In this document: positions 20,814 through 31,873 of the stretch, one piece after another
Layout of the letters: the number at the start of each line of letters is the position of its first letter
Position numbering within the stretch: the stretch's first letter is position 1
Source of the DNA: Roseomonas sp. CECT 9278
GTDB lineage: Bacteria; Pseudomonadota; Alphaproteobacteria; Acetobacterales; Acetobacteraceae
DNA: 64,000 nucleotides
NCBI RefSeq assembly: GCF_918698155.1
Contig: NZ_CAKKLX010000020.1
Span: forward strand, 1 to 64,000
Direction of reading: 5' to 3'
Program-made: the position numbers and the translations under genes
The notes under the pieces: generated by a model
The model's input: the letters and a program-made list of their open reading frames with translations, nothing else
Told to the model about the DNA's origin: nothing
Databases searched by the model: none

Positions 20814-21221
20814 CTATGCCGGCGCGGTCTCCGACGGCGGGTAGTTCAGCTCGACCGCGACACCATCGGGGTCGTGCAGGAACAGCTGCGTCTGGCGGTC
20901 GCGCGGGATGACCCGTTCCTCGAAGGTCACGCCGTGCTCGGCCAGGCGGTCGCGCATCTCGGCGAGGCCCGTGCAGGAAAACGCGATGTGGTCGAGCAGA
21001 CCGGTCGGGCCCACCACGCGTTCGGGCCAGCCGGCCTCGCGCTGCGGGCGCGGCCCGATCAGGTGCACCGTCGGGTTGCCGCCGCAGTACAGCCAATACC
21101 CCTCGAAGCCGAGCGGCGGGCGGTAGCCCTCCTCGAGCCCCAGAAGGGTGACGTAGAAATCCCGCGTCTTCTGCAGGTCGACCGGGCGGATCGTGTAGTG
21201 GTTGAGGCCTTCCAGCGGCAT
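20814..21221 (-). CDS. VOC (glyoxalase/dioxygenase) family protein
   Basis: A 135-residue vicinal-oxygen-chelate protein with two beta-alpha-beta-beta-beta modules. Likely metal ligands are the His in NHYTI near the N-terminus, the His in LDHIAFS and the Glu in VAVELNYPP, the usual arrangement of this superfamily. The substrate cannot be told from sequence; ring-cleaving dioxygenase and glyoxalase-like members look similar. It lies downstream of a flavin-dependent acyl-CoA dehydrogenase-like gene on the same strand, so a joint role in degrading an aromatic or similar compound is plausible but inferred. Confidence 0.8.
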   Translation of the reverse strand: MPLEGLNHYTIRPVDLQKTRDFYVTLLGLEEGYRPPLGFEGYWLYCGGNPTVHLIGPRPQREAGWPERVVGPTGLLDHIAFSCTGLAEMRDRLAEHGVTFEERVIPRDRQTQLFLHDPDGVAVELNYPPSETAPA

Positions 21222-21249
21222 CGACGTGTCTCCGGCGTCAGAGCGCGTC

Positions 21250-21281
21250 CCGATCGGATGGAATCATCCGCCCGGGATCGG
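21250..21281. promoter_or_regulatory. nested inverted repeat between the acyl-CoA dehydrogenase-like gene and the VOC gene
   Basis: CGGATG (21255-21260) and CATCCG (21265-21270) flank a GAAT loop, enclosed by CCGAT (21250-21254) and ATCGG (21277-21281). The symmetry could be a transcript hairpin or an operator. There is no T tract, so a rho-independent terminator is unlikely. Confidence 0.3.
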
Positions 21282-21283
21282 CC

Positions 21284-22489
21284 CTATAGGAAGCGGGGAT
21301 GCGGCGTGAGGCCCATCAGGTGCTGGCCCACGGTCTCGAAATGCGTGCGGCGCGCCTGGATCTGCTGGGTCACCGCATGGATGTCGCGGAAGCGGCGCTC
21401 GAAGGGTTGGCTTTCGAAGATCGCGGTGGCGCCGGCCTCGGCCCAGGCGAAATCCGCGACCTCCTTTGCCTGGTGCGTGGCGAAGGTGCTCGCGAGTCGG
21501 ATCGCGACCTTCTGGTCCGTGGTCATCGCATGGCCGGCGGCAACGTCGTCCCAGCTGTCCCGCAGCGCCTGGTGCAGGCCCGCACGCGCGGCGCGCCAGC
21601 GTCCCTCGGCCTGCGCCAGGCCGCTTTGCAGCACCGGGCTGTCGCGCAGCATCCGCGTGGTCGACCACGGCGTCTTGGCATTCGCGAGGGCGACGAAGCT
21701 GTCGAGCATCCCGCGCGCGATGCCGAGCGCGACCGAGGCGAAGCCGCTCGCATAAAGATGCGTCGTGGTGAAGCGATACAGCGGACCATGGCCGAGCGCC
21801 TGGCGTTCCTCGTCCCGGTCGCGCCGCACGGTGAAGGCCTGCGGCACGAACAGGCCGGTCACGGAGTAGGTGTCGCTGCCGGTGCCGCGCAGGCCGATCA
21901 CCTGCCAGGCCTCGGTCATCGAGATGGCCTCGCGCGGGAACAGCATGGTGCGCTCATGCGGGCTGCCATCGGCATTGGTCCGCATCGTACCGTCACGCTC
22001 GCGCACGCGGCAGTGCCCGCCGAACCATGTGGCGTGGCGACCGCCGCTGGCGAACTGCCAGGTGCCGGTCACCCGGTAGCCGCCATCCACCACCTCGGCG
22101 ACCTGGTCCGGCCCCACGGCGCCCCAGGCAAGCGACGCATCCGCCGGCCCCCAGATGCGGCGCGCGACCTCGGGCGCGACATAGGCCGCGGCCATCGAGC
22201 AGCCCGACGCCTGGCCGATGCACCAGGCGGTCGAGGCATCGGCCGCGGCGATCACCTCCATCATCCGGCAATAGGTCTCGGGCGTCGCCTCGTCGCCGCC
22301 GATCGCGCGGGGCAGCAGCGCACGCACCAGCCGCGCATCGTGGATGGCGGCAAGCAGGTCGGCGGGCAGGGCGCGGTCATGCTCGATGCGGCCGGCCGCG
22401 GCGGAGATCAGCGGCGCCACGGCGCGTGCGCGGGCCACCGGATCGTCGGCGACCGCCGCCGGGCGCACCTGTCGGCTCGCTGCGCTCAT
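21284..22489 (-). CDS. acyl-CoA dehydrogenase-fold flavin-dependent monooxygenase-like protein
   Basis: A 401-residue protein of the acyl-CoA dehydrogenase superfamily. The N-terminal helical domain, the central GTWQFASGG beta-domain segment and the C-terminal four-helix bundle are recognisable. The sequence resembles the class of flavin-dependent hydroxylases and desulfurisation-type enzymes (HsaA, DszC, p-hydroxyphenylacetate hydroxylase C2) more than true acyl-CoA dehydrogenases, and I do not see the usual catalytic glutamate context of the latter. Such enzymes use reduced flavin supplied by a partner reductase, which is not adjacent. Substrate unknown. The start is divergent from the Bug-type protein gene. 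Confidence 0.75.
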   Translation of the reverse strand: MSAASRQVRPAAVADDPVARARAVAPLISAAAGRIEHDRALPADLLAAIHDARLVRALLPRAIGGDEATPETYCRMMEVIAAADASTAWCIGQASGCSMAAAYVAPEVARRIWGPADASLAWGAVGPDQVAEVVDGGYRVTGTWQFASGGRHATWFGGHCRVRERDGTMRTNADGSPHERTMLFPREAISMTEAWQVIGLRGTGSDTYSVTGLFVPQAFTVRRDRDEERQALGHGPLYRFTTTHLYASGFASVALGIARGMLDSFVALANAKTPWSTTRMLRDSPVLQSGLAQAEGRWRAARAGLHQALRDSWDDVAAGHAMTTDQKVAIRLASTFATHQAKEVADFAWAEAGATAIFESQPFERRFRDIHAVTQQIQARRTHFETVGQHLMGLTPHPRFL

Positions 22490-22646
22490 CGTCCGTTTCC
22501 CCTCGGCGATCTTGTCGACCTGCCGCGGGAAGTCTTGCGTGCGGCCCCTCCCTCGTCAATCGACCTGGCTTGACGCCTGCGTGTGCGGATGGCCCGATCG
22601 GTCATCAAGGCCAGCGGGCGAAACCGCTGGCGACGGGAGTGAGAGC

Positions 22647-23621
22647 ATGTCCAGCACCATGTCGCGCCGCGCGGCGGTGACCCTGCCTGTCATCGCGCTC
22701 GCCGCACCGGCGCTGGCGCAGCCCGCCTGGCCGAGCCGGTCCATCCGCATCGTCGTGCCGAGCGCCGCCGGCGGCTACGACACCTATGCGCGGCTGATGG
22801 CGCCGCGGCTGGCCGAATTGCTGGGCCAGCCCGTGGTGATCGACAACCGGCCGGGCGCCAACGGCATCATCGGCATGTCCGAGGTGCAGCGCAGCCCGGC
22901 CGACGGGCATGTGATGCTGTTCGCGCATATCGGCGCGATCAGCGTGAACACCGCGATCTACCGCAACATGCCGCTCGATCCGGTCGAGGACCTCGCGCCG
23001 ATCTCGGTGGCGGTGGCCTCGCCGCTGGTCTGGGTGGTCAATCCGGGCTCACCCTTCCGCGACATGCCCGGGCTGGTCGCGCGCGTGCGGGCGGAACCGG
23101 ATCGCTGGAACTACGCCAATCCCAGCTCCGGTTCGATCAACCACCTGCTGGTCGAGGACTTCAAGCTGCGCCACCGCCTGGTGATGCCCGGCGTGCCCTA
23201 TCGCGGCACGCCGCAGGCGCAGATGGACGTGGTCTCGGGGCAGGTGCCGATCATGGTGGACAGCGTCGGCGCGGGATGGGGGCACATCTCGGCCGGGCGC
23301 GTGCGGGCGCTAGCGGTGACCGGCCCCAGCCGATCGGAGCGCCTGCCCGAGGTGCCGACCATGGTCGAGCTCGGGCTCGACCCGCAGCCGGTGGTGGCCT
23401 GGTACGCCTTCATGGCGCCGCAGGCGACACCGCCCGCGGTGATCCGCCGCGTGAACGAGGTGGTGAACACGATCCTGCGCGAGGCGCCGATCGTGGCCCG
23501 CTTCCGCGAATTGGGCGCCGCGCCGCGCCTTACCTCGTCGGATGAGAGCCTGGCCTTCATGCGGGCGGAACGCGCGAAATGGGGCGCGGTGGCGCGCGCC
23601 GGCAACATCGTCGTGGAGTGA
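22647..23621 (+). CDS. Bug/TctC-type tripartite tricarboxylate transporter substrate-binding protein
   Basis: A 324-residue periplasmic binding protein with an N-terminal export signal (about 25 residues ending in ALAQP) and the family signature WPSRSIRIVVPSAAGGYD, followed by NRPGANGIIG and GTPQAQMDVVSGQV. Bug proteins bind small carboxylates or amides. No membrane TctA/TctB genes lie nearby, which is common since these receptors are strongly multiplied in such genomes. A GGGAG precedes the ATG. The 157-base region shared with the divergent acyl-CoA dehydrogenase-like gene may hold both promoters. Confidence 0.85.
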   Translation: MSSTMSRRAAVTLPVIALAAPALAQPAWPSRSIRIVVPSAAGGYDTYARLMAPRLAELLGQPVVIDNRPGANGIIGMSEVQRSPADGHVMLFAHIGAISVNTAIYRNMPLDPVEDLAPISVAVASPLVWVVNPGSPFRDMPGLVARVRAEPDRWNYANPSSGSINHLLVEDFKLRHRLVMPGVPYRGTPQAQMDVVSGQVPIMVDSVGAGWGHISAGRVRALAVTGPSRSERLPEVPTMVELGLDPQPVVAWYAFMAPQATPPAVIRRVNEVVNTILREAPIVARFRELGAAPRLTSSDESLAFMRAERAKWGAVARAGNIVVE

Positions 23622-23641
23622 CCGGCGGCGCGCCAGCATGA

Positions 23642-26329
<2,688 letters not shown>

Positions 26330-26664
26330 CGCCGCAGCGCGCCGCGGCGTCGCGCCGAATCCTGGGTCGCGGCGCAGGGCATCCGGCGCGCGTCGATCCG
26401 CCGGCCAGCACCGCCATGCCGGTCGGCCCGAGGGCAGCGGCCTCGGCCAGGCCCTCGTGCTGACAGTGGACGGCCGGAACATGCCGCAGGCCATGCGCGC
26501 GGCCCTGGCTCAGGCGATGATCTGCCCCGCTTCGCACGGCACCGCTGGCGATCCGGCGGTGACGCGGCCCCTCCAGCGCGCTGGAGCGCCATCAGGAACC
26601 CTGATGCAGAGCATCAAGCCAATGCGTTGGACGAATGCCGGCCGGGTGCGGCATCACCTGGCCC
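26330..26664. other. 335-base intergenic region between ligA and lysE-type gene
   Basis: No convincing gene is seen. The open frames here encode low-complexity or Arg/Ala-rich peptides without a ribosome binding site. The 3' half carries two adjacent perfect inverted repeats that are listed separately. Confidence 0.5.
26571..26606. promoter_or_regulatory. two adjacent palindromes upstream of the LysE exporter gene
   Basis: CTCCAGCGCGCTGGAG at 26571-26586 is a perfect 16-base palindrome. Three bases on, CATCAGG (26590-26596) and CCTGATG (26600-26606) form a second perfect inverted repeat around AAC. Both lie 60-95 bases before the exporter ATG, the position expected for operator sites. LysE-type exporters are often controlled by LysR or AsnC-type regulators, but none is adjacent. 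Confidence 0.45.
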
Positions 26665-27303
26665 ATGCCTGTCGATCCCTCCCTGCTTGCCGGCTACCTC
26701 CTTGCCTGCCTGGTGCTGGTCGTGACGCCCGGGCCGGACATGGCCTTCGTGCTGGGCCAGACCCTGTCGGGCGGCGCGCGGCGGGGCTGGGCGGCGACGG
26801 CCGGGGTCTATGCCGGGGTCGGGGTGCATATCCTGCTGGCCGCGCTGGGCGTGGCGGCGCTGGTGGCGGCGAACCCGGCGCTGTTCACCGCGCTGCGCGT
26901 CGGCGGGGCGCTGTACCTGCTGTGGCTCGGCGCGCACGCAATCCGCGCCGCGCTGCGCCATCCCGGCCCCGAGGGCGCCGAGGCGCCGCCCGCCATCAGC
27001 CTGTCAGCCGCCTTCCGCCAGGGCTTCGTGACCAACCTGCTGAACCCGAAGGTCGGTCTGTTCTTCCTCGCCTTCGTGCCGCTGTTCGTGGACCCGGCGC
27101 GCAGCCCGGCCTGGGTGCAGATGCTCATCCTCGGCCCGCTGCTGCCGGCGATCGCGCTGCCCTTCTATGCGCTGCTGATCCCGGCCGCCGCGCGCATCGC
27201 TGGGCGGCTGCGCGCCGGCAGCGCCGGGCGCTGGCTGGATGGCGCGGCGGGCACGCTGTTCGTGGGCCTGGGCGTCAGGATGCTGCTGGGGGCGCCGCGC
27301 TGA
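26665..27303 (+). CDS. LysE/RhtB family amino-acid exporter
   Basis: A 212-residue inner-membrane exporter with about six membrane segments. The family signature near the N-terminus is VVTPGPDMAFVLGQTLSGG, followed by the G-A-x-Y-L-x-W-L-G motif and FVTNLLNPKVGLFFLAF. The exported compound, probably an amino acid or derivative, is not determined. ATG 26665 is preferred to the upstream ATG 26635 because it starts immediately before the first membrane segment. Its 3' end overlaps the convergent hydrolase gene by 29 bases. Confidence 0.88.
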   Translation: MPVDPSLLAGYLLACLVLVVTPGPDMAFVLGQTLSGGARRGWAATAGVYAGVGVHILLAALGVAALVAANPALFTALRVGGALYLLWLGAHAIRAALRHPGPEGAEAPPAISLSAAFRQGFVTNLLNPKVGLFFLAFVPLFVDPARSPAWVQMLILGPLLPAIALPFYALLIPAAARIAGRLRAGSAGRWLDGAAGTLFVGLGVRMLLGAPR

Positions 27304-28066
27304 ACAACGCGTCGAGCCCCGCGCGCATCATCGCGACCGGGTCGCGGCCCGGGCCACGGCTGACGCTCGCGATATGGCTGCCCGGCAGGACCAGGTGCCG
27401 CGCCCCGGGGATCAGCGCGCTGTCCACCGGCACCAGCCCGTCATTGGGGCCGTAGCCGCGCTTCTCCATCCACTGCGCCGCGGCCAGGTGCAGCCGCTCG
27501 CGCCCGCGCGCCGTGCCGGGGGCCAGCGCGGTGGCCAGGCAGGCGACCGGAATGGCAGCCAGCAGCCTGGTGATCGGCCCCTGCGCGGCCGCCATCCAGT
27601 TCCGCCGCACCGCGGTGGTCAGGTCGCGCACGCCCTGCTCGGTGCCGATGCGCATCATGCGGGCGAAGCCACCGGCCGCCGCCTCCAGCGGCTTGGCGCC
27701 GACCACGGCATCGGCCACCGGACTGCCATGGAAGGGCGACTGCATCGCGAGGAAGCCGCAGCAGCGCGCCTGCGCCGCCGGGTCCAGCAATGCGGCCAGC
27801 GCCTCGAGCCCGCCCTTGCTATGCGCGATCAGCACCGCCGGGCGCGGGTCGGACAGCATCTCGGCGCGCAGCAGCGCCGCATTCGCCGCGACCGTTTCCG
27901 CCGTGCGCAGCTTCACCACGCGGGGCTCGGCCCCCTGCGCCTCGAACCATTCGGCCAGCGGCTGCATGTATTCGAGGCCGAGCGGACGCAACGCGACCGC
28001 CAGCTCCCCCATCAGCCCATAGACCAGCAGCACGCGCTGCCCGGCGAGCTCCGGCAGGCCGGTCAC
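27275..28066 (-). CDS. alpha/beta-hydrolase-fold protein, lipase-like
   Basis: A 263-residue protein with the core of triacylglycerol-lipase-like hydrolases: strand VLLVYGLMGE, the nucleophile elbow AHSKGGLEAL (Ser in HSKGG) and late Asp and His candidates in NDGLVPVDS and GSHIA. It lacks a signal peptide, so it is probably cytoplasmic. GTG 28066 overlaps the stop of the aminopeptidase gene (GTGA), which fixes the start and couples the two genes. Substrate unknown. Confidence 0.72.
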   Translation of the reverse strand: MTGLPELAGQRVLLVYGLMGELAVALRPLGLEYMQPLAEWFEAQGAEPRVVKLRTAETVAANAALLRAEMLSDPRPAVLIAHSKGGLEALAALLDPAAQARCCGFLAMQSPFHGSPVADAVVGAKPLEAAAGGFARMMRIGTEQGVRDLTTAVRRNWMAAAQGPITRLLAAIPVACLATALAPGTARGRERLHLAAAQWMEKRGYGPNDGLVPVDSALIPGARHLVLPGSHIASVSRGPGRDPVAMMRAGLDALFSAAPPAAS

Positions 28067-29868
28067 ACCGGCGCGCAGGCTTGCGCGAGCCACGCCGCGG
28101 TCGCCGCATCGCAGCGCGGCGCGACCTCCGCCAGCACCCGCGCATGATACGCGTTCAGCCAATCGCGTTCCGTCGGCGCCAGCAGCGCCACGTCGATCAA
28201 TGCGCGATCGAAGGGTGCGAGCGTCAGAGTCTCGAATTCCAGGAACGGCTTCGCCGCGCCCTGCACCACGGACGGCACCACCAGCAGCAGGTTCTCGAGC
28301 CGGATGCCGTATTCGCCGGTGGCGTAGAAGCCCGGCTCGTCGGACAGGATCATGCCCTCGCGCAGGGGCACCACGCGCGCGGCGCGCGAGAAGGCCGCCG
28401 GCCCCTCATGCACCGACAGGAACGACCCCACGCCGTGCCCGGTGCCGTGGTCGTAGTCGAGCCCGGCATCCCACAGCGGCCGCCGCGCGATCGCATCCAT
28501 GTGCGGCCCGGCGACACCGGCGGGGAAGCGCAGCGTGGCCAGCGCGATGTGGCCCTTCAGCACGCGCGTCGCGCGGTCCCGCAGCTGCGCCGGCGCCGGT
28601 CCCGGCCCGGTCCAGAGCGTGCGCGTGATGTCGGTGGTGCCGTCCAGGTACTGCCCGCCGGAATCGATCAGGTAGCATTCGTCGGGCGCGATGCGGCGGT
28701 TGCTCTCGGGTGTGACGCGGTAATGCACGATGGCGCCGTGCTCGCCGGCGCCCGAGATGGCGGAGAAGGATTCGCCGCGGAAGCGGTCCACCTCGCGCCG
28801 GAACGCCAGCAGTTGCGCGGCGGCGGAGATCTCGGTCAGCCCGCCCTTCGGCGCCTCGGCGGCGAACCAGGCCAGGAAGCGCGCCATCGCCACCGCGTCG
28901 CGCCGATGTGCGGCACGTGCGCCGTCGCGTTCCACCGGATTCTTGCAGGCGCGCGGCAGGCGGCAGGGGTCCTCGCCGGCGGTGATCTCGGCACCGGCGG
29001 CGCGCAGGCGCTCGGTGAACCAGGCGGGCGTCGCCTCGGCATCGATGCGCACGCGGCTGCCGCGCAGGGCATCGAGCGCGGCGGGCAGGTCCTCGCGCGG
29101 GCGGACCACCACCTGGTTGCCCAGATGCGCCCGCGTCGCCGGCGGCACCTTCTGCGGCGCCATGAAGACCTCGACGCGCGCATCCGCATGCAGCAGCGCG
29201 AAACCCAGGGCGAGCGGCGTATTCGCCAGGTCCCCGCCGCGGATGTTGAGCAGCCAGGCCAGCGAATGCGGGTCCGCCAGCACCGCCGCGGCCTCATTGG
29301 CTTCGCGCAGGATCGCGGCGGCCTCGGTGCGCTTCTCGGCCGCGGGCTTGCCGGCGAAGGCGATCGGATGGGGGATGGCCTCGGCCAGCGGCGCGGGCGG
29401 GCGGTCGGCCCAGGCGGCGTCGATCGGATTGGCCGCGACGGGCACCAGCGTCACGCCCGGCACCGACAGCCGATCGATCGCCGGCACCGCATGCACCCAG
29501 GGGTCGTAGCCGATGCGCAGCCCCTGGGCATGCGCGCGCAGCCAGTCGGCGGCGGGTTCGTCGGTCAGGTGCCGGCATTCCCACAGGTCGGGGTCGGCCT
29601 GGCTGCGCACCTGAAGCGTGTAGCGCCCATCGGTGAAGACCGCCGCGCGGTCGGGCAGCACGATGGCGAGGCCGGCCGACCCGGTGAAGCCGGTCAGCCA
29701 GGCCAGGCGCTCACCGGAAGGCGGCACGTATTCGCCGAGATGCTCGTCCGAGCGGGGAATGATGAAGCCGTGCAGCCCGGCCTCGGCGAGGCGGGCGCGC
29801 AGGGCGGCGAGGCGGTCGCTGGGTGACAGGGTCGTGATCCTCGTTACCGCAATGTTGCATGTATCCAC
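28063..29868 (-). CDS. Xaa-Pro aminopeptidase (M24B, aminopeptidase P type)
   Basis: Metallopeptidase removing N-terminal residues before proline. The product of about 600 residues has the creatinase N-terminal domain (RSDEHLGEYVPPSGERLAW), a second creatinase-like domain and the pita-bread catalytic domain. Metal-binding residues are in LIDSGGQYLDGTTDITRT, the HGVGSFLSVHEGP segment and the E-P-G-F-Y / E-N-L-L region. The start is uncertain: no ATG lies in frame near the expected N-terminus and GTG 29868 is the best choice, 12 bases after a perfect TATAAT. Confidence 0.9.
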   Translation of the reverse strand: MDTCNIAVTRITTLSPSDRLAALRARLAEAGLHGFIIPRSDEHLGEYVPPSGERLAWLTGFTGSAGLAIVLPDRAAVFTDGRYTLQVRSQADPDLWECRHLTDEPAADWLRAHAQGLRIGYDPWVHAVPAIDRLSVPGVTLVPVAANPIDAAWADRPPAPLAEAIPHPIAFAGKPAAEKRTEAAAILREANEAAAVLADPHSLAWLLNIRGGDLANTPLALGFALLHADARVEVFMAPQKVPPATRAHLGNQVVVRPREDLPAALDALRGSRVRIDAEATPAWFTERLRAAGAEITAGEDPCRLPRACKNPVERDGARAAHRRDAVAMARFLAWFAAEAPKGGLTEISAAAQLLAFRREVDRFRGESFSAISGAGEHGAIVHYRVTPESNRRIAPDECYLIDSGGQYLDGTTDITRTLWTGPGPAPAQLRDRATRVLKGHIALATLRFPAGVAGPHMDAIARRPLWDAGLDYDHGTGHGVGSFLSVHEGPAAFSRAARVVPLREGMILSDEPGFYATGEYGIRLENLLLVVPSVVQGAAKPFLEFETLTLAPFDRALIDVALLAPTERDWLNAYHARVLAEVAPRCDAATAAWLAQACAPV

Positions 29869-29880
29869 AGAAAGTCCCGC

Positions 29881-29886
29881 ATTATA
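29881..29886 (-). promoter_or_regulatory. consensus -10 element upstream of aminopeptidase gene
   Basis: TATAAT reads on the minus strand at 29886-29881, a perfect sigma-70 -10 box, which is rare by chance in this base composition. No good -35 lies 16-18 bases further upstream. Transcription would begin about 6 bases before GTG 29868, leaving almost no leader. Confidence 0.45.
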
Positions 29887-30001
29887 CGCATGGCTCGGCT
29901 GTGGCCTTGACGCATCACCTGTGGCGCATCCGCATCTAGATTGCATCGCGGAAAGGTTGGCAGCCCTGGACGGGCCGCCACCACCACGAAGGACACTTAC
30001 C

Positions 30002-30361
30002 ATGGACGCCCGTATCACCAAGGCCGAGGCCGCGCTGCTGCTGCCCGCCACCACCATCCCCTCCCGCCGCCAGGCCGAGGTCGAGGCCCTGCGCCTGGCC
30101 GCCATCGCCGCGCGCGACGAGGCCATCGCCGCCGGCTTCCGCCGCGCCGGGCACGCCGTGCTCGGCGCCGCCGAGGCCGTGCTCCGCGCGCTGCTGACCT
30201 TCCCGGCGCGGCTGCAGACCTACCAGGCACTGCGCGGCCTGTCGGATCGCGAGCTGCGCGACATCGGCATGACCCGCTTCGACATCCCGCGCGTGTTCGA
30301 CCCGGCCTTCGCGCCGCGCGCCGCCAATGACAGCCGCGGGACGCCGCAGCGCGCCGCCTGA
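30002..30361 (+). CDS. DUF1127 (YjiS-like) small protein
   Basis: A 119-residue protein whose C-terminal part carries the DUF1127 motif YQALRGLSDRELRDIGM followed by TRFDIPRV. The family is abundant in alphaproteobacteria. Short members have been linked to RNA binding and phosphate or stress responses, but this longer version with an Ala-rich helical N-terminus is uncharacterised. GAAGGA precedes the ATG. It stands alone, with a strong hairpin downstream and a divergent aminopeptidase gene upstream. Confidence 0.85.
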   Translation: MDARITKAEAALLLPATTIPSRRQAEVEALRLAAIAARDEAIAAGFRRAGHAVLGAAEAVLRALLTFPARLQTYQALRGLSDRELRDIGMTRFDIPRVFDPAFAPRAANDSRGTPQRAA

Positions 30362-30432
30362 GAGATCGCTTGAGGATGCACCGAGCGGCGCATCCTGCAG
30401 CCCGGTGCCGGCATGTTCGAACGGCCGCTGAC
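30351..30432 (+). repeat. copy A of a two-copy element beginning at a stop codon
   Basis: The first 43 bases (30351-30393) match 34432-34474 at 36 of 43 positions, and weaker similarity continues to about 30430. The element spans the stop codon of the DUF1127 gene. Copy A can form GGATGC (30374-30379) paired with GCATCC (30390-30395) around a ten-base loop. See copy B at 34432. Confidence 0.55.
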
Positions 30433-30439
30433 ACGGTGG

Positions 30440-30471
30440 CGGCGCGGCGATCACCGCGCCGTGACAATTTT
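30440..30471 (+). terminator. rho-independent terminator after DUF1127 gene
   Basis: CGGCGCGG (30440-30447) pairs with CCGCGCCG (30454-30461) around CGATCA, a perfect eight-base-pair GC stem, followed by TGACAATTTT. It ends about 60 bases before the LCCL gene start and so separates the two transcripts. Confidence 0.55.
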
Positions 30472-30532
30472 CGTTGTTGGCGCCGGCCGCGCCGCATACC
30501 CTCTCCCGCGGGTCAATGACGGGGGGACGGAG

Positions 30533-31465
30533 ATGCTGCGCATATTCCTGATGGTTGGCGGCCTGCTGCTGCTGGCAGCCCCGGCCTTGGCCCAGGCCCC
30601 CTGCCCCGCCAATTTCGAAGGGCAGTCGGCACCGGTCACGTGTTCCTGCGCGACCGAGGCGGCGCTTTCGGGCAGCGTCTGGGGCACCGGCACCTACACC
30701 ACCGACAGCCGTGTCTGCCGCGCCGCGGTCCATGCCGGCGCGATTCCCGCCACCGGCGGCGTGGTGGTGGTCACGCCGGCGCCCGGCCTGCCGGCCTATG
30801 CCGGCAGCGCGGCGAATGGCATCACCACCTCCAACTACGGGCCCTGGACCGCGTCCTTCACCGTCGCTGCGCCGGCCGCGGCCGCGGCGGCCTGCCCCGC
30901 CACCTTCCAGAACCAGGCCGCGCCGCTGACCTGCACCTGCACCACCGAGGCCGCGCTGTCCGGCACGGTCTGGGGCAGCGGAACCTATACCGCGGACAGC
31001 CGGGTTTGCCGCGCCGCCATCCATGCCGGCGCCATCCCGGTCACCGGCGGCGTGGTCACCGTGACCCCGGCGCCAGGCCAGCCGGCCTATGCCGGCAGCG
31101 CGGCCAACGGCATCACGACCTCGAACTACGGCCCCTGGAGCGCGTCCTTCACCGTGGCCGCGGCCGGCGGCCCGGCGGCCGACCTGGCCGCCTGCCCGAC
31201 GAATTTCGAAGGCCAGACCGCGCCCGTCAGCTGCGGCTGCACGACCGAACAGGCAATGTCGGGCTCGGTCTGGGGCACCGGCATCTACACCACCGACAGC
31301 CGGGTTTGCCGCGCGGCGGTGCATGCGGGGGTGATCCCGGCGACGGGCGGGCCCGTGAATGTCGTGCCGGCGCCGGGGCAGAATGCCTATGTCGGCAGCG
31401 CCGCCAACGGCATCACCACTTCGAACTACGGGCCGTGGGGATCGTCCTTCACCTTCCGCCGCTGA
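30533..31465 (+). CDS. exported protein with three tandem LCCL domains
   Basis: A 310-residue secreted protein: signal peptide of about 22 residues ending in APALAQA, then three LCCL-type repeats starting at Cys24, Cys121 and Cys221. Each repeat has a CP-x(2)-F start, two closely spaced Cys (CTC or CSC), V-W-G-T/S-G-x-Y-T, D-S-R-V-C-R-A-A, H-A-G, GSAANGITTSNYGPW and a final S-F-T. LCCL domains occur in animal factor C and cochlin and in scattered bacterial proteins; the bacterial role is not established, with lipid or polysaccharide binding suggested. A purine-rich GGACGGAG precedes the ATG. A two-domain paralogue lies convergent downstream. Confidence 0.88.
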   Translation: MLRIFLMVGGLLLLAAPALAQAPCPANFEGQSAPVTCSCATEAALSGSVWGTGTYTTDSRVCRAAVHAGAIPATGGVVVVTPAPGLPAYAGSAANGITTSNYGPWTASFTVAAPAAAAAACPATFQNQAAPLTCTCTTEAALSGTVWGSGTYTADSRVCRAAIHAGAIPVTGGVVTVTPAPGQPAYAGSAANGITTSNYGPWSASFTVAAAGGPAADLAACPTNFEGQTAPVSCGCTTEQAMSGSVWGTGIYTTDSRVCRAAVHAGVIPATGGPVNVVPAPGQNAYVGSAANGITTSNYGPWGSSFTFRR

Positions 31466-31491
31466 CCGGACGCTTCGCGGGACGACTGGGG

Positions 31492-31530
31492 GCCGGCGGT
31501 CGAGCTCATCGGCCGCCGGCTTCCTTTTGT
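31492..31530 (+). terminator. rho-independent terminator after the three-LCCL gene
   Basis: GCCGGCGG (31492-31499) pairs with CCGCCGGC (31513-31520) around a 13-base loop and is followed by TTCCTTTTGT. It lies 26 bases after the stop. Confidence 0.6.
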
Positions 31531-31873
31531 CCGAGCTCCCGCCAGCGCCCTGCCGGAAGCCACGCTCGGCCGAGGTGGTGCCGGCAGGGCTGCCGCGCTG
31601 TCACAGGACGTCCCGCATGCCCGGCATCGCCACAGGTGCCGCTGGCCTGAAGGCCGCGGTCCGATCGGCCGGGAACCTTCGGGCAGCGCGCAGTCCTGGG
31701 CGGCCGCGCCACGGCGGCGCGGGCGCAGCGCTGTGCGCCGCCCGACGCGCCGAGCATCCCTGGCGCCGGGCGCCCGCACGACGACGCGGCGGTGCCAGCC
31801 GTTGCATCCGGCGGGCCTCACACCGGGATGCGAGCAGGTACCCCAGATCGCCCCCGGCGGCGCCCGCCTCCGG
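31531..31873. other. intergenic region between convergent LCCL genes
   Basis: About 340 bases with no convincing gene on either strand. Open frames are Arg/Pro/Ala-rich and lack ribosome binding sites. It may hold decayed sequence, but I cannot identify any remnant. Confidence 0.45.

Noticed and set aside
26457-27455. Plus-strand frame across the lysE region
   Set aside because: It overlaps the well-supported exporter in another frame and has no family features; the start region is intergenic.
29901-29942. TTGACG and TAGATT as a promoter for the DUF1127 gene
   Set aside because: The spacing is 24 bases, too long for a sigma-70 promoter; no better -10 was found at the right distance.
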